From: Glaciimonas sp.
Lineage (GTDB): Bacteria; Pseudomonadota; Gammaproteobacteria; Burkholderiales; Burkholderiaceae_D
DNA: 64,000 bases
NCBI GenBank assembly: GCA_012927625.1
Contig: JABBOV010000012.1
Coordinates: 248,001 to 312,000 of the forward strand
Reading direction: 5' to 3'
Program-made: the position numbers and the translations under genes
Shown: one piece after another, positions 25,499-34,702 of the stretch
Layout of the letters: each line of letters starts with the position of its first letter
How positions within the stretch are numbered: position 1 is the stretch's first letter
Notes under the pieces: generated by a model
Told to the model about the DNA's origin: nothing
What the model saw: only the letters and a program-made list of their open reading frames with translations
Database searches by the model: none

Positions 25499-27070
25499 AT
25501 GACAAAGATCAATACAGTTTCATCAACTTCGGAGCGACGCTTGGTTCATTTCGACCGAAACCGCCTTCAACTCGAGGACATCGCCGCTGTGGCTGACGGA
25601 AGTGCGCGCGCCGTCCTGTCGTCCGACCCGGAATTTCGCGCAGCGATTGCGCGTGGCCCAGCCTTTCTGGATCGCCTGCTGAAAGAAGATGGAGTCATCT
25701 ACGGCGTCACTACCGGCTACGGCGACTCCTGCACCGTAGCCGTGCAGTCTGAGCTGGTGGCCGAATTGCCACACCGGCTTTACACCTACCACGGCTGTGG
25801 ATTGGGGGCGCTCTTGACGCCGCAACAAACCCGCGCGGTCATGGCAACACGCCTGACATCGCTGTGCAAAGGCTATTCCGGTGTCTCGGTGGCACTGCTT
25901 GAACAAATCGTCGGTTTGCTCGATGCCGGCATACTGCCGCTGATTCCGTCGGAAGGTTCGGTCGGGGCGAGCGGCGACCTCACACCATTGTCCTATTTGG
26001 CTGCGGTTCTGTGCGGCGAGCGAGAGGCGTGGCGCAATGGCGAGCACGTTGCGGCCGCCGAAGCCCTGCGCGAGGCCGGCATGGCACCGCTACGCCTTCG
26101 TCCGAAGGAAGCTCTGGCGATCATGAACGGCACTGCCGTGATGACCGGGTTGTCCGTGCTCGCCTATGGCAGCGCCGATTATTTAAGCCAGTTGGCCACT
26201 CGCATTACGGCCATGGCTTCGGTCGCGCTGGACGGCAACGCCGAGCATTTTGATGAGATCCTGTTTTCGGTCAAACCGCACCCAGGCTTGCAACGGGTGG
26301 CCGCGCGCATAAGGCGCGACTTGCCGAGTGCCGAGCGCGAGCGTAACGGCGGGCGTCTGCAAGACCGCTATTCGATCCGCTGTGCCCCTCACGTCATCGG
26401 AGTGTTGGAAGACAGCCTGCCATTTTTTCGCCAGTTGATCGAGAATGAACTCAATAGCGCCAACGACAATCCCATCATAGATGCTGACGGCCAGCGCGTG
26501 CTGCATGGCGGTCATTTTTATGGCGGCCACATCGCCCTTGCGATGGATGCCTTGAAAAATACCGTGGCAAACCTGGCTGATCTAATGGACCGGCAGATTG
26601 CGCTGTTGGTGGATACGCGCTACAACAACGGCCTGCCACCCAATCTATCCGGCGCGACGGGAGCACGCAGGGCCATCAATCATGGCCTGAAAGCGTTACA
26701 GATCAGTTGCTCGGCCTGGACTGCGGAAGCGCTCAAGCTAACGATGCCGGCGTCGGCTTTCTCGCGCTCGACCGAATGCCACAACCAGGACAAGGTCAGC
26801 ATGGGTACCATCGCGGCCCGCGATTGTCTGCGCGTAATTGAACTAACTGAGCAGGTCGCCGCAGCTTTGCTGATAGCCGTTCAGCAAGCCGTTCGACTGC
26901 GCTGCGAGCTCGATCCGACGCTCAAGCTGTCGGCCCCAGTCGCGGCCACGATGGAAGCGCTTGCCAGCGACGTGGCACCAATACTGGAGGACCGGCGCCT
27001 TGATACCGACTTGCACTTGCTGCTTAAGCGCATTCGCGACAAAGCATGGAGCCTGTACACACCAATATAA
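25499..27070 (+). CDS. Aromatic amino acid ammonia-lyase, probable tyrosine type
   Basis: A 523-residue MIO-dependent lyase of the HAL/PAL/TAL family. The ASG triad that cyclises to the MIO cofactor is at 157-159 (GSVGASGDLTPLSYLA). The catalytic Tyr lies in YGVTTGYG (68-75), and NSANDNP and the later active-site segments are present. The substrate-selectivity loop reads YTYHGCG, with His98 where tyrosine-selective enzymes carry His. The gene is followed by pyp and a CoA-ligase-like gene, the known genes for making the PYP chromophore. The reaction is therefore most likely tyrosine to p-coumarate and not histidine breakdown; no hut genes are near. The start at ATG 25499 has a weak ribosome site. 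Confidence 0.87.
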   Translation: MTKINTVSSTSERRLVHFDRNRLQLEDIAAVADGSARAVLSSDPEFRAAIARGPAFLDRLLKEDGVIYGVTTGYGDSCTVAVQSELVAELPHRLYTYHGCGLGALLTPQQTRAVMATRLTSLCKGYSGVSVALLEQIVGLLDAGILPLIPSEGSVGASGDLTPLSYLAAVLCGEREAWRNGEHVAAAEALREAGMAPLRLRPKEALAIMNGTAVMTGLSVLAYGSADYLSQLATRITAMASVALDGNAEHFDEILFSVKPHPGLQRVAARIRRDLPSAERERNGGRLQDRYSIRCAPHVIGVLEDSLPFFRQLIENELNSANDNPIIDADGQRVLHGGHFYGGHIALAMDALKNTVANLADLMDRQIALLVDTRYNNGLPPNLSGATGARRAINHGLKALQISCSAWTAEALKLTMPASAFSRSTECHNQDKVSMGTIAARDCLRVIELTEQVAAALLIAVQQAVRLRCELDPTLKLSAPVAATMEALASDVAPILEDRRLDTDLHLLLKRIRDKAWSLYTPI

Positions 27071-27081
27071 AAAAATTTCAT

Positions 27082-27098
27082 TTTGTCATGGACAAATA
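27082..27098. promoter_or_regulatory. Shared operator candidate upstream of pyp
   Basis: TTTGTCATGGACAAATA, matching the dyad at 25406 in both arms and the following TA; only the 3-base centre differs. It lies 110 bases before the pyp start, just after the lyase stop, so pyp may have its own regulated promoter. Confidence 0.6.
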
Positions 27099-27208
27099 GA
27101 TTGTATAGCGGTAATGTGTCGATGCTGTTGATTTGTTGTAATTTAGAAAGATTGCAGGTGCCGCTAGTGCGCTCTGTTGTCTATACCTCAACCATTTAGG
27201 AGAATAAC

Positions 27209-27595
27209 TTGGAAAAACTTGAAATCATCGCCTTCGGCAAAGCAGATATCGAAAACGTAATGAATAAGATGTCAGGAAAGGACATCGATAAGCTTGCATT
27301 CGGCGCGGTCGAACTCGACAAGAATGGAATAGTGTTGAAGTACAACGCGGCTGAGGGGGCAATTACCGGGCGCGATCCGGCATCCGTCATTGGGAAGAAT
27401 TTTTTCCGCGACGTCGCCCCATGCACTGCCAAACCTGCGTTCAAAGGAGTGTTCGATGCCGGTGTAAAGGCAAATAACCTGAATACCATGTTCGAGTATG
27501 TATTCGACCATGAAATGCAACCAACCAAGGTAAAAGTACACATGAAACGCTCTATCAGTGGAACGTCGTACTGGGTCTTTGTGAAGCGGATCTGA
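27209..27595 (+). CDS. pyp: Photoactive yellow protein
   Basis: A 128-residue blue-light receptor with a single PAS domain. It is strongly similar to the Halorhodospira protein, with [47 protein letters not shown] and SYWVFVKR. All chromophore-pocket residues are present: Y45, E49, T53, R55 and C72 (Halorhodospira 42, 46, 50, 52, 69), plus Y97, F99 and M103. Tyr98 is His101 here. p-Coumarate should attach to C72 as a thioester and isomerise on blue-light absorption. The start is TTG with AGGAG seven bases upstream. It is flanked by the lyase and ligase genes. The likely output is protein contact with a partner, possibly the PAS-containing c-di-GMP enzymes of the divergent operon. Confidence 0.97.
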   Translation: MEKLEIIAFGKADIENVMNKMSGKDIDKLAFGAVELDKNGIVLKYNAAEGAITGRDPASVIGKNFFRDVAPCTAKPAFKGVFDAGVKANNLNTMFEYVFDHEMQPTKVKVHMKRSISGTSYWVFVKRI

Positions 27596-27613
27596 TAAGC
27601 CGGCGGCATTATT

Positions 27614-28855
27614 ATGGCACTTGAGCTACCGGTTGCTCCGGCGTGGTGGGAACACGATGCGCATCTGATGCGTTTCGTTTGTGACCTTATCGACGGCGAG
27701 CTGTCGATGCTACGCCGGAGCCGCGTCGACCCGCCATTGCCTTGGGCCGGGACGCTCCATATTGGACGTGATCTTGGCACCGACTCACTGGAATTACTCG
27801 CTCTCGCTACTGCATTCTCTGAAATGCTGCATTTACACCGCTCAGGGATTGAGGATTACTTGTTAGCACGGCTTGAAATTCAAGATTGGGCAGCGATCGC
27901 CCGGCAGAGCTTGTGTCATTTTTCTTCTGAACTCACGTTTCGCACCTCCGGCAGCGCAGGCAGTCCGAAATGTTGTACCCATAACACGGCAACACTTTGG
28001 CAAGAGGTATTCGAACTGGCGCCTTTGCTGGAGGGGCGGCGGCGCATCCTTAGCGCCGTGCCGAGTCATCATATCTACGGTTTTTTGTTCACAGTGCTGT
28101 TGCCGCAAGCCCCTGGACTGGGCAACCTCGAAGTGCTGGATTTGCGTGGCAGTTCTCCGGCTCGCTTGGCGCACGAGTTGCGTGATGGTGACCTGGTAGT
28201 GGCGCATCCGGAATTCTGGAGCGCGGTACTTCGACTGCGGCCGACGATAGCACACGGCGTAATCGGCGTCACCTCGAGCGCCCCGTGTCCAGACGAGTTG
28301 GCCCATGGGCTACAAGCGGCGGGACTGGAAAAATTGCTACAAGTATATGGCAGCTCCGAGACCGGCGGTGTAGGCTGGCGCGCGTCTGCCGCGTCTCCCT
28401 ATCTGCGCTTCCCATACTGGCGGCGGGTGGATGCTGACGCAGGAGTGCTCGAACGCACACTCCCGAGCGGCGACTGCTCTCGCTATGCCATACAAGATAA
28501 GCTGGAATGGATCGATGAGTACACCTTTCGCCCCATAGGTCGAATCGACCAAGCCGTGCAGGTCGGTGGGATCAATGTGTTTCCGGCTCAGGTGGCGGCT
28601 GTGTTGCGGGAAAATCCCGACGTGCTGGACGCATCCGTGCGCCTTATGCGTGCCGACGAGGGCCACCGGCTTAAGGCATTTATCGTACCGCGGACGGCGC
28701 ATATCGATCGCGACAAGCTGCAGACGCAACTGGTGGCATGGGCACGCGAGCGCCTCGACAGCCCTGAGCGACCGTCAGCGTTTTCATTCGGCAGCCAATT
28801 GCCAAGGCAGACCAATGGAAAACTGGCGGACTGGATCATTGAGACTGCTTCTTGA
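27614..28855 (+). CDS. pcl: p-Coumarate-activating ligase with carrier-like N-terminus
   Basis: A 413-residue AMP-forming acyl ligase, much shorter than plant 4-coumarate:CoA ligases (about 540). Adenylation motifs are TSGSAGSPK (111-119), QVYGSSETGG, GRIDQAVQVGG and the C-terminal Lys in TNGKLADW. Residues about 15-100 resemble an acyl carrier protein: a first helix, then LGTDSLELLALATAFSEM with Ser58 in the phosphopantetheine position, then helices ending IEDYLLARLEIQDWAAIA. The protein should activate p-coumarate for transfer to PYP, either as a CoA ester or, if Ser58 is pantetheinylated, on its own carrier. It starts 18 bases after pyp and is the last gene before a strong terminator. Confidence 0.88.
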   Translation: MALELPVAPAWWEHDAHLMRFVCDLIDGELSMLRRSRVDPPLPWAGTLHIGRDLGTDSLELLALATAFSEMLHLHRSGIEDYLLARLEIQDWAAIARQSLCHFSSELTFRTSGSAGSPKCCTHNTATLWQEVFELAPLLEGRRRILSAVPSHHIYGFLFTVLLPQAPGLGNLEVLDLRGSSPARLAHELRDGDLVVAHPEFWSAVLRLRPTIAHGVIGVTSSAPCPDELAHGLQAAGLEKLLQVYGSSETGGVGWRASAASPYLRFPYWRRVDADAGVLERTLPSGDCSRYAIQDKLEWIDEYTFRPIGRIDQAVQVGGINVFPAQVAAVLRENPDVLDASVRLMRADEGHRLKAFIVPRTAHIDRDKLQTQLVAWARERLDSPERPSAFSFGSQLPRQTNGKLADWIIETAS

Positions 28856-29020
28856 GAGGGTACGCTCGCCTGCCACTTAGTTCGTCAGCGTGGACGAAAA
28901 CCATGCGCAAGAAAGTCTTATTAACAATTTCCGTGGGTGGAATGGAAGGCCGTGCGTTGCAGTAAATTCGTTGCGTAAATGATTCCAAAAAACCTTCACA
29001 ACCACTTTCTGGCATGAAAT

Positions 29021-29057
29021 AAAAAAATCAACCCATTGTAAATTGGTTGATTTTTTT
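29021..29057. terminator. Bidirectional terminator between pcl and phoR
   Basis: AAAAAAATCAACC, an 11-base loop and GGTTGATTTTTTT form a symmetric hairpin with A and T tracts, so it can stop both rightward pcl and leftward phoR transcripts. The 275-base gap around it holds no gene. Confidence 0.88.
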
Positions 29058-29129
29058 AACATCGCGACCACTGGAACGGTCAAACCGAACGGAGTCCCGC
29101 GGCAAAGTCGGGTGATTACTTCACTGCAA

Positions 29130-30446
29130 TTATTTTGCCATCGGCAGCGCTGCCGGATCACACAAAGATCCTTGGGCAAACTGTACAGTGAAGGTACTAC
29201 CCGCGGAGGGCGCCGATTCAATCGACAGCGTCGCGCCATGCCGCAGCAGTACATGCTTGACGATAGCCAAACCCAAACCTGTGCCTTGAGTCTCTCGGGA
29301 ACGGCTTTTGTCGACTCGATAAAAGCGCTCGGTCAGACGCGCGATATTTTCCGGCAAAATCCCGATGCCGGTATCCTGCACCGAAAATTGTGGCCCGTTT
29401 ACCCCCATGCGCCAGCCGATCCGAATGCTTCCTCCACTGTCGGTGTAACGCACTGCATTTGATACCAGGTTGCCAAAAGCGCTTCTAAGCTCTTCCGTAT
29501 TACCCTTGATATCGGGGCCGTCGGTTTCCAGCGTTACCGTGTGCCGTCCAGATGACAGAGCATTGGCCTCGCGTAGGATACTTTCCAGTAACAACGGCAC
29601 CTTGACATGTTGCGAGCGCATCGGGTAATCGACCGACTCCAAGCGAGAAAGCGTTAGCATGTCTCCCACCAGATTCTGCATGCGATGGCCCTGTTCTGCC
29701 ATCAGCTTGAGGTGCGCGATCCGGGTTTGCGGCTCCAGCTTATCTTGCCCTAGCGCAATTTCAAGAAAACCGTTAATGACAGTCAACGGCGTACGTAACT
29801 CATGCGAAGCATTCGCGATAAAGTCGCGTCGCATCATGTCAATGCGGTCGGAATCAGTCGCATCATGCGTGACCAGAATCTGGCGGCGACTTTCAAAAGG
29901 AATAATTTGGACGATTAGCTTACGTTCTTTAAATGACAGCGTCAGCGGCCGCTCATAGCGGCCCAGTATGATGTAATCCATGAAATCTGGACTGCGTACC
30001 AGATTAGTCACCCGCATCCCTTTGTCCCGATCCAGGGTCAGTCCAAGGTGCTTTTCTGCGGCCGGATTGCACCATTCCAAAAACAGCACATCATCCATGA
30101 TGACCACTCCGTCCGGCAGCAAGTGCATGGCTTGTCGAAAACGTGCCAGCCATTCCGCCAACTCGGCCTGATTTTTTTCATCCAAACGGCGAGTTCGATA
30201 CAGACGAGAGAAAACATCAGTCCAGGCGCCCCATCCGTCGGGCAATTTCGCACTGGTAGGCTCATCCAGCCAAGAATTTAACTGGTAAAGGTAGGACAGT
30301 TGCAGGCCCAACTGACTGATGACCGCGACCAGAGCTGCAATCAAACCCGGCACCAGGCCGAAAAAATACCCTAAGATTGTCGCCCCGAACAAGAGAATTA
30401 TCAGCCGCAAAACGGCCGGAATCCAGAACAACAAAGCTGCGTTCAT
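29130..30446 (-). CDS. phoR: Phosphate regulon sensor kinase
   Basis: A 438-residue inner-membrane histidine kinase. Two N-terminal membrane segments (LRLIILLFGATILGYFFG and LIAALVAVISQLGLQL) lack a periplasmic domain between them, as in other PhoR proteins. They are followed by a PAS domain (about 100-195), the H-box with His215 (ASHELRTPLT) and an ATPase domain with DTGIGI and GTGLGLAI motifs. It phosphorylates PhoB under phosphate limitation, under control of PhoU and the Pst transporter. The gene follows phoB by 12 bases and ends the pst-pho operon. Confidence 0.97.
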   Translation of the reverse strand: MNAALLFWIPAVLRLIILLFGATILGYFFGLVPGLIAALVAVISQLGLQLSYLYQLNSWLDEPTSAKLPDGWGAWTDVFSRLYRTRRLDEKNQAELAEWLARFRQAMHLLPDGVVIMDDVLFLEWCNPAAEKHLGLTLDRDKGMRVTNLVRSPDFMDYIILGRYERPLTLSFKERKLIVQIIPFESRRQILVTHDATDSDRIDMMRRDFIANASHELRTPLTVINGFLEIALGQDKLEPQTRIAHLKLMAEQGHRMQNLVGDMLTLSRLESVDYPMRSQHVKVPLLLESILREANALSSGRHTVTLETDGPDIKGNTEELRSAFGNLVSNAVRYTDSGGSIRIGWRMGVNGPQFSVQDTGIGILPENIARLTERFYRVDKSRSRETQGTGLGLAIVKHVLLRHGATLSIESAPSAGSTFTVQFAQGSLCDPAALPMAK

Positions 30447-30458
30447 AATTTCCGATAC

Positions 30459-31148
30459 TCATTTCTCGGTCAGCATATAACCTACGCTACGCACGGTCTT
30501 GATCAAATGTTCCGAGCCCTTCAGAACCTTGCGCAGCCGCAACACATGTACATCTACGGTACGCTCTTCAATCACGGCATGGTCACCCCATACCTTGTCG
30601 AGCAATTGACTCCTGGAAAAAACCCGCTCCGGGTGCGCCATAAAGAACTTCAATAGCTTATATTCGGCATGGCCAATCTCGATTTTTTGCCCAAAGATGC
30701 TGACGCTGCAACTCAGCGGATCAAGCATCACATTATCGATTACCATCGTGCTCTGCGCATGTTCAGGACTTTTGCGCCGTAACATGGCATTGATGCGTGC
30801 AGTCAGTTCACGCGGAGAAAATGGTTTCGTGATGTAATCATCGGCCCCGTGATCAAGTCCAGATATCTTATCTTCCTCCATGGTTTTGGCCGTCAGCATA
30901 ATGATCGGCAAGCCACTCCACTGGCGCTCGGCACGCACCCGCGACAGCAGCCGCAAGCCGGTCTGATCGGGCAGCATCCAGTCCAGCAAGATCATTTGCG
31001 GCGTGTTTTTTTGCAGAAATTCCCAAGCATCCGCGACACTACGCACCACCACCGGGTTCCAGCCGGCGGAGCGTAAAGTGAAAACCAGTAGCTCCACAAT
31101 TGAAGGCTCATCTTCCACCACCAATATTGATATTTTATCGACCGCCAT
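30459..31148 (-). CDS. phoB: Phosphate regulon response regulator
   Basis: A 229-residue OmpR/PhoB-type regulator. The receiver domain has Asp13 and the phosphorylated Asp56 (ILLDWMLPD), with the conserved Thr and Lys in LTAKT and TKPFSP. The winged-helix DNA-binding domain ends RTVDVHVLRLRKVL. Once phosphorylated it binds Pho boxes such as those found here upstream of pstS, ppk and olsB. It lies 6 bases downstream of phoU and before phoR. Confidence 0.98.
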   Translation of the reverse strand: MAVDKISILVVEDEPSIVELLVFTLRSAGWNPVVVRSVADAWEFLQKNTPQMILLDWMLPDQTGLRLLSRVRAERQWSGLPIIMLTAKTMEEDKISGLDHGADDYITKPFSPRELTARINAMLRRKSPEHAQSTMVIDNVMLDPLSCSVSIFGQKIEIGHAEYKLLKFFMAHPERVFSRSQLLDKVWGDHAVIEERTVDVHVLRLRKVLKGSEHLIKTVRSVGYMLTEK

Positions 31149-31153
31149 AATAC

Positions 31154-31861
31154 TTAGCCTGCATTATCCTTATTGGCTGCAGCATAATCGGTATGCCGGA
31201 TATCCTTGCCTTCGACGATGTAAATAACATACTCGGCAATATTTTGGGCGTGGTCGCCGATCCGCTCTATCGCCTTGGCAACCCAAATAGTATCCATCGC
31301 AATCGAAATCGTACGCGGATCTTCCATCATGAAAGTAATCAAATTACGCATGATGGAACGGAACTCGTAATCGACGCCATCGTCCTGCGCAATGATTTGA
31401 ATCGCCTGTTTTCCGTCCAGCCGCGCGAGTGCATCAAGCGCGTCATGCAATATGCCGCTGGTGCTGGTGGCGATTACTCGCACGGTTTCATAGTGATTCA
31501 GGATCGCCGCGCCGTGCTCCTTGATGCTTTTGGCGACTCGGGCAATTTTTGTGGCTTCGTCGCCGACCCGCTCCAGGTCGGTGATGATATTGACCGTTGA
31601 CATGACAATACGCAGATCGTTGGCGGTCGGCTGACGCCGCACGATCAGGCGACTGCAGGCATCATCCAGGTTAACCTGGAATTGGTTGACCGCAGCGTCG
31701 CCCTTGATAACCTGCTCCGCTTGCGCTACATCACCGCTGCGAAAACATGCTATTGCATCTTGAAACTGACTCTCGACCAAGCCGCCCATTGCCAGCACCT
31801 GGGACTGCATCATTTGCAGTTCCAGATCATATTGTTTGTAAGAATGCTCACTTGGCATCAT
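31154..31861 (-). CDS. phoU: Phosphate-specific transport accessory protein PhoU
   Basis: A 235-residue soluble helical protein built from two PhoU repeats (QYDLELQMMQSQVLAMGGLVE at the beginning; DLERVGDEATKIARVAKSI and AIERIGDHAQNIAEYVIYI as the two metal-binding helices). It links the Pst transporter to PhoR and keeps the kinase off when phosphate is plentiful. The start at 31861 has AAGGAG upstream and tandem ATG codons. Between pstB and phoB in the operon. Confidence 0.97.
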   Translation of the reverse strand: MMPSEHSYKQYDLELQMMQSQVLAMGGLVESQFQDAIACFRSGDVAQAEQVIKGDAAVNQFQVNLDDACSRLIVRRQPTANDLRIVMSTVNIITDLERVGDEATKIARVAKSIKEHGAAILNHYETVRVIATSTSGILHDALDALARLDGKQAIQIIAQDDGVDYEFRSIMRNLITFMMEDPRTISIAMDTIWVAKAIERIGDHAQNIAEYVIYIVEGKDIRHTDYAAANKDNAG

Positions 31862-31894
31862 TTTCTCCTTGTGGTTTTGCAATAGATGCCGGGC

Positions 31895-32689
31895 TTAACC
31901 AAAACGGCCGGTAATGTAGTCTTGCGTTTCAGTCTTCGCCGGATTCATGAAAATCTGATCCGTTTCGCCGAATTCGACCAGTTCGCCCAGATACATGTAT
32001 GCAGTATAGTCAGAGATGCGCGCCGCCTGTTGCATGTTGTGAGTGACAATGGCAATCGTGTAATCCTGCTTCAGTTCATTAATCAGCTCTTCAATCTTGG
32101 CAGTAGAAATCGGGTCCAGTGCCGAGGTCGGCTCATCGAGCAGCAGCACCTCCGGCTTGACCGCTACCCCACGCGCAATACACAACCGCTGTTGCTGGCC
32201 GCCCGATAGGCTTAGACCGCTTTTGTTTAACTGATCCTTGACCTCATCCCAGATTGCGCCCTTTTTTAGGGCCCACTCAACCCGTTCATCCAGTGCGCCT
32301 TTGGACAAATTTTCATAGAGGCGCACTCCAAAGGCAATGTTGTCATAGACGGACATCGGGAATGGCGTAGGCTTCTGGAACACCATGCCAACCTTGGCGC
32401 GCAACATGTTGACATCTTGCCCGTGATCCAGAATATTGCTGCCGTGATACATGATATTGCCTTCAGCACGCTGCCCCGGATACAGGTCGTACATGCGATT
32501 CAGCGTACGCAGCAAAGTCGATTTTCCGCAACCGGAAGGACCGATAAAGGCAGTCACTTTTTTTTCGTGAATATCCAGATTAATATTTTTCAAGCCTTGA
32601 AAAGCGCCATAAAAAAAGTTTAGGTCAGAAATTCCTATAGTCGTTTTTGGGTTCATGCCTTCAGACGTTTGATTATGCATATCGATCAC
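31895..32689 (-). CDS. pstB: Phosphate ABC transporter ATPase
   Basis: A 264-residue ATPase with Walker [11 protein letters not shown]-loop [10 protein letters not shown], signature LSGGQQQR, Walker [12 protein letters not shown] and switch His in IVTHNMQQA, the exact PstB pattern. It powers high-affinity phosphate uptake with PstA and PstC. The N-terminus may start at M1 or at M12 (MNPKTTIG). Operon position is between pstA and phoU. Confidence 0.98.
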   Translation of the reverse strand: MIDMHNQTSEGMNPKTTIGISDLNFFYGAFQGLKNINLDIHEKKVTAFIGPSGCGKSTLLRTLNRMYDLYPGQRAEGNIMYHGSNILDHGQDVNMLRAKVGMVFQKPTPFPMSVYDNIAFGVRLYENLSKGALDERVEWALKKGAIWDEVKDQLNKSGLSLSGGQQQRLCIARGVAVKPEVLLLDEPTSALDPISTAKIEELINELKQDYTIAIVTHNMQQAARISDYTAYMYLGELVEFGETDQIFMNPAKTETQDYITGRFG

Positions 32690-32698
32690 GATGGAAAA

Positions 32699-33559
32699 TT
32701 AGTGCTGGATTTTCTGATTAAACAAAGTACGCGACAGAATATTCAAGCCGAGAACGCTAAACGTCACCAACAATGCACCACCCCAGGCCAGCGAGCGCCA
32801 GTTATCGTATGGGCTCATGGCAAATTGATAAATCACGACCGGCAAATTGGCCATTGGAGCGTTCATGTTCGCGCTGAAAAACTGATTATTCAATGCCGTA
32901 AACAGCAACGGTGCAGTTTCACCGGAGATCCTTGCAATTGACAGTAATACCCCGGTCACAACCCCAGCCTTTACCGCCCGCAAGCGCACTGATGTTGCCA
33001 CTTTCCAGCGTGGTGCACCAAGAGCAAACGCTGCTTCGCGTAGGCTGGTAGGAACCAGATTAAGCATGTTGTCGGTAGTACGTACAACCACCGGAACCGC
33101 AATCAGAGACATGGCAAAACTACCGGCCCAACCGGAGAAATGATGCACGTTAGCAACGTAGATTGCATAAATAAACAGGCCGATCACAATCGATGGCGCT
33201 GATAGCATGATGTCAGTGACAAAGCGCGTGACTTGGGCGAACCAGCTGAACTCTCCATATTCAGCCAGATAAATGCCAGCTAGGATACCGACTGGGGTGC
33301 TGACGAATACGGCAGCGCCAACCATCAACAGGCTGCCGATAATCGCATTCATCAGACCACCGCCTTCGCTGCCTGGCGCCGGAGTGGTTCGTGTAAACAT
33401 GGCCAGATCAATTCCACCCACGCCTTTAACAACCAGGGTCAACAAGATCCACATCAGGAAAAATAAGCCAATCGCCATCGCGAAAAATGACAGCGCGATG
33501 CCGACCCGGTGGATCCACAAGCGCCGGAGATACACCGGGTTCATTTCGGGATTTTTCAT
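32699..33559 (-). CDS. pstA: Phosphate ABC transporter permease PstA
   Basis: A 286-residue inner-membrane permease with six membrane segments and the EAA-type coupling loop ([20 protein letters not shown]). It forms the phosphate channel with PstC. Its ATG overlaps the pstC stop by 4 bases. Confidence 0.97.
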   Translation of the reverse strand: MKNPEMNPVYLRRLWIHRVGIALSFFAMAIGLFFLMWILLTLVVKGVGGIDLAMFTRTTPAPGSEGGGLMNAIIGSLLMVGAAVFVSTPVGILAGIYLAEYGEFSWFAQVTRFVTDIMLSAPSIVIGLFIYAIYVANVHHFSGWAGSFAMSLIAVPVVVRTTDNMLNLVPTSLREAAFALGAPRWKVATSVRLRAVKAGVVTGVLLSIARISGETAPLLFTALNNQFFSANMNAPMANLPVVIYQFAMSPYDNWRSLAWGGALLVTFSVLGLNILSRTLFNQKIQH

Positions 33560-34584
33560 TTCACTCCCTCTTTTCGGGACATGCCCATCAACATTAGTTT
33601 AGCGGCAGACAACACGATGAAGGTGATTACAAACAAAATCAGACCCAGAGCGTATAGCGATGACACATGCAAAACCGTATCGGCTTCCGCGAATTCATTT
33701 GCCAGGGTGGAAGCGATACTATTTCCCGCGGCAAACAAAGACCACGATAATTTGTGCGCATTGCCGATCACGAAGGTAATCGCCATTGTCTCTCCAAGTG
33801 CTCTGCCGAGGCCTAGCATCACCGCGCCAACCACGCCGATCCGGGTATACGGCAAAACAATATTACGCACTACTTCCCACTTGGTACAGCCGAGCGCATA
33901 GGCGGATTCTTTCAATACCTGTGGCACAGTTTCAAATACGTCGCGCATAACCGAGGCAATAAATGGAATGATCATGATCGCCAAAATCAAACCTGCTGCC
34001 AGCATCCCGATCCCCATCATCGGGCCCTTGAACAACTCTCCAATAACGGGCAATTTTCCCAGCGTATTGGCCAGCGCTGGCTGGATATAATCGGCAAATA
34101 TTGGCGCAAATACGAACAGGCCCCACATACCGTAAATAATGCTGGGCACCCCGGCTAGCAACTCGACTGCCGTACCCAATGGACGCTTCAGCCAAGCGGG
34201 ACAAATTTCCGTCAGGAACAGTGCAATCCCAAAGCTGACCGGAAATGCGATCAACAATGCGATTAATGAAGTAACGAGTGTGCCGGAGATGGCGATCAGA
34301 GCGCCGTATTTATCATTTACCGGATCCCACTCGATACTGGTTACGAAAGGCAGTCCGAACTCATACAGGGCCGGCCACGCACCAATCATTAAAGAGACAA
34401 TAATGCCCATTAAAACGAGCAAGACACTCAAAGCAAACAAGAGTGTCAATTTATGGAAGAAAAAATCCTGAAACCGCTGCTTGCGCATCGTGGCTTTCAG
34501 CGCCTTGCTGAAGATATGACCATCAGTGACTTCACCATTCTGTTGCAAATCTCGATCCGAAATGGCGTTCATGTTTGCGCTCAT
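33556..34584 (-). CDS. pstC: Phosphate ABC transporter permease PstC
   Basis: A 342-residue permease with an N-terminal cytoplasmic extension, six membrane segments and the coupling loop [18 protein letters not shown]. The conserved segment [20 protein letters not shown] is typical of PstC. It follows pstS by a 118-base gap. Confidence 0.97.
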   Translation of the reverse strand: MSANMNAISDRDLQQNGEVTDGHIFSKALKATMRKQRFQDFFFHKLTLLFALSVLLVLMGIIVSLMIGAWPALYEFGLPFVTSIEWDPVNDKYGALIAISGTLVTSLIALLIAFPVSFGIALFLTEICPAWLKRPLGTAVELLAGVPSIIYGMWGLFVFAPIFADYIQPALANTLGKLPVIGELFKGPMMGIGMLAAGLILAIMIIPFIASVMRDVFETVPQVLKESAYALGCTKWEVVRNIVLPYTRIGVVGAVMLGLGRALGETMAITFVIGNAHKLSWSLFAAGNSIASTLANEFAEADTVLHVSSLYALGLILFVITFIVLSAAKLMLMGMSRKEGVK

Positions 34585-34702
34585 GGCATGTGATATTTAA
34601 AAAAGACTGGAATCATATGACATCACGAAATGAAGGGATAGAAAACTACCGGCCGCCAGATGTTACGTATCCGACCGCCGGCAGCCATTCAAACGTACTA
34701 TT

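Noticed and set aside
25499-27070. Histidine ammonia-lyase of histidine degradation (hutH)
   Set aside because: The family fits, but the neighbours are pyp and a coumarate-type ligase, there are no hut genes, and the selectivity loop carries YHG; a tyrosine lyase is more likely.
27082-27098. TTTGTC dyad as terminator of the lyase gene
   Set aside because: No T-tract follows and the same sequence lies in the lyase promoter, so an operator is the better explanation.
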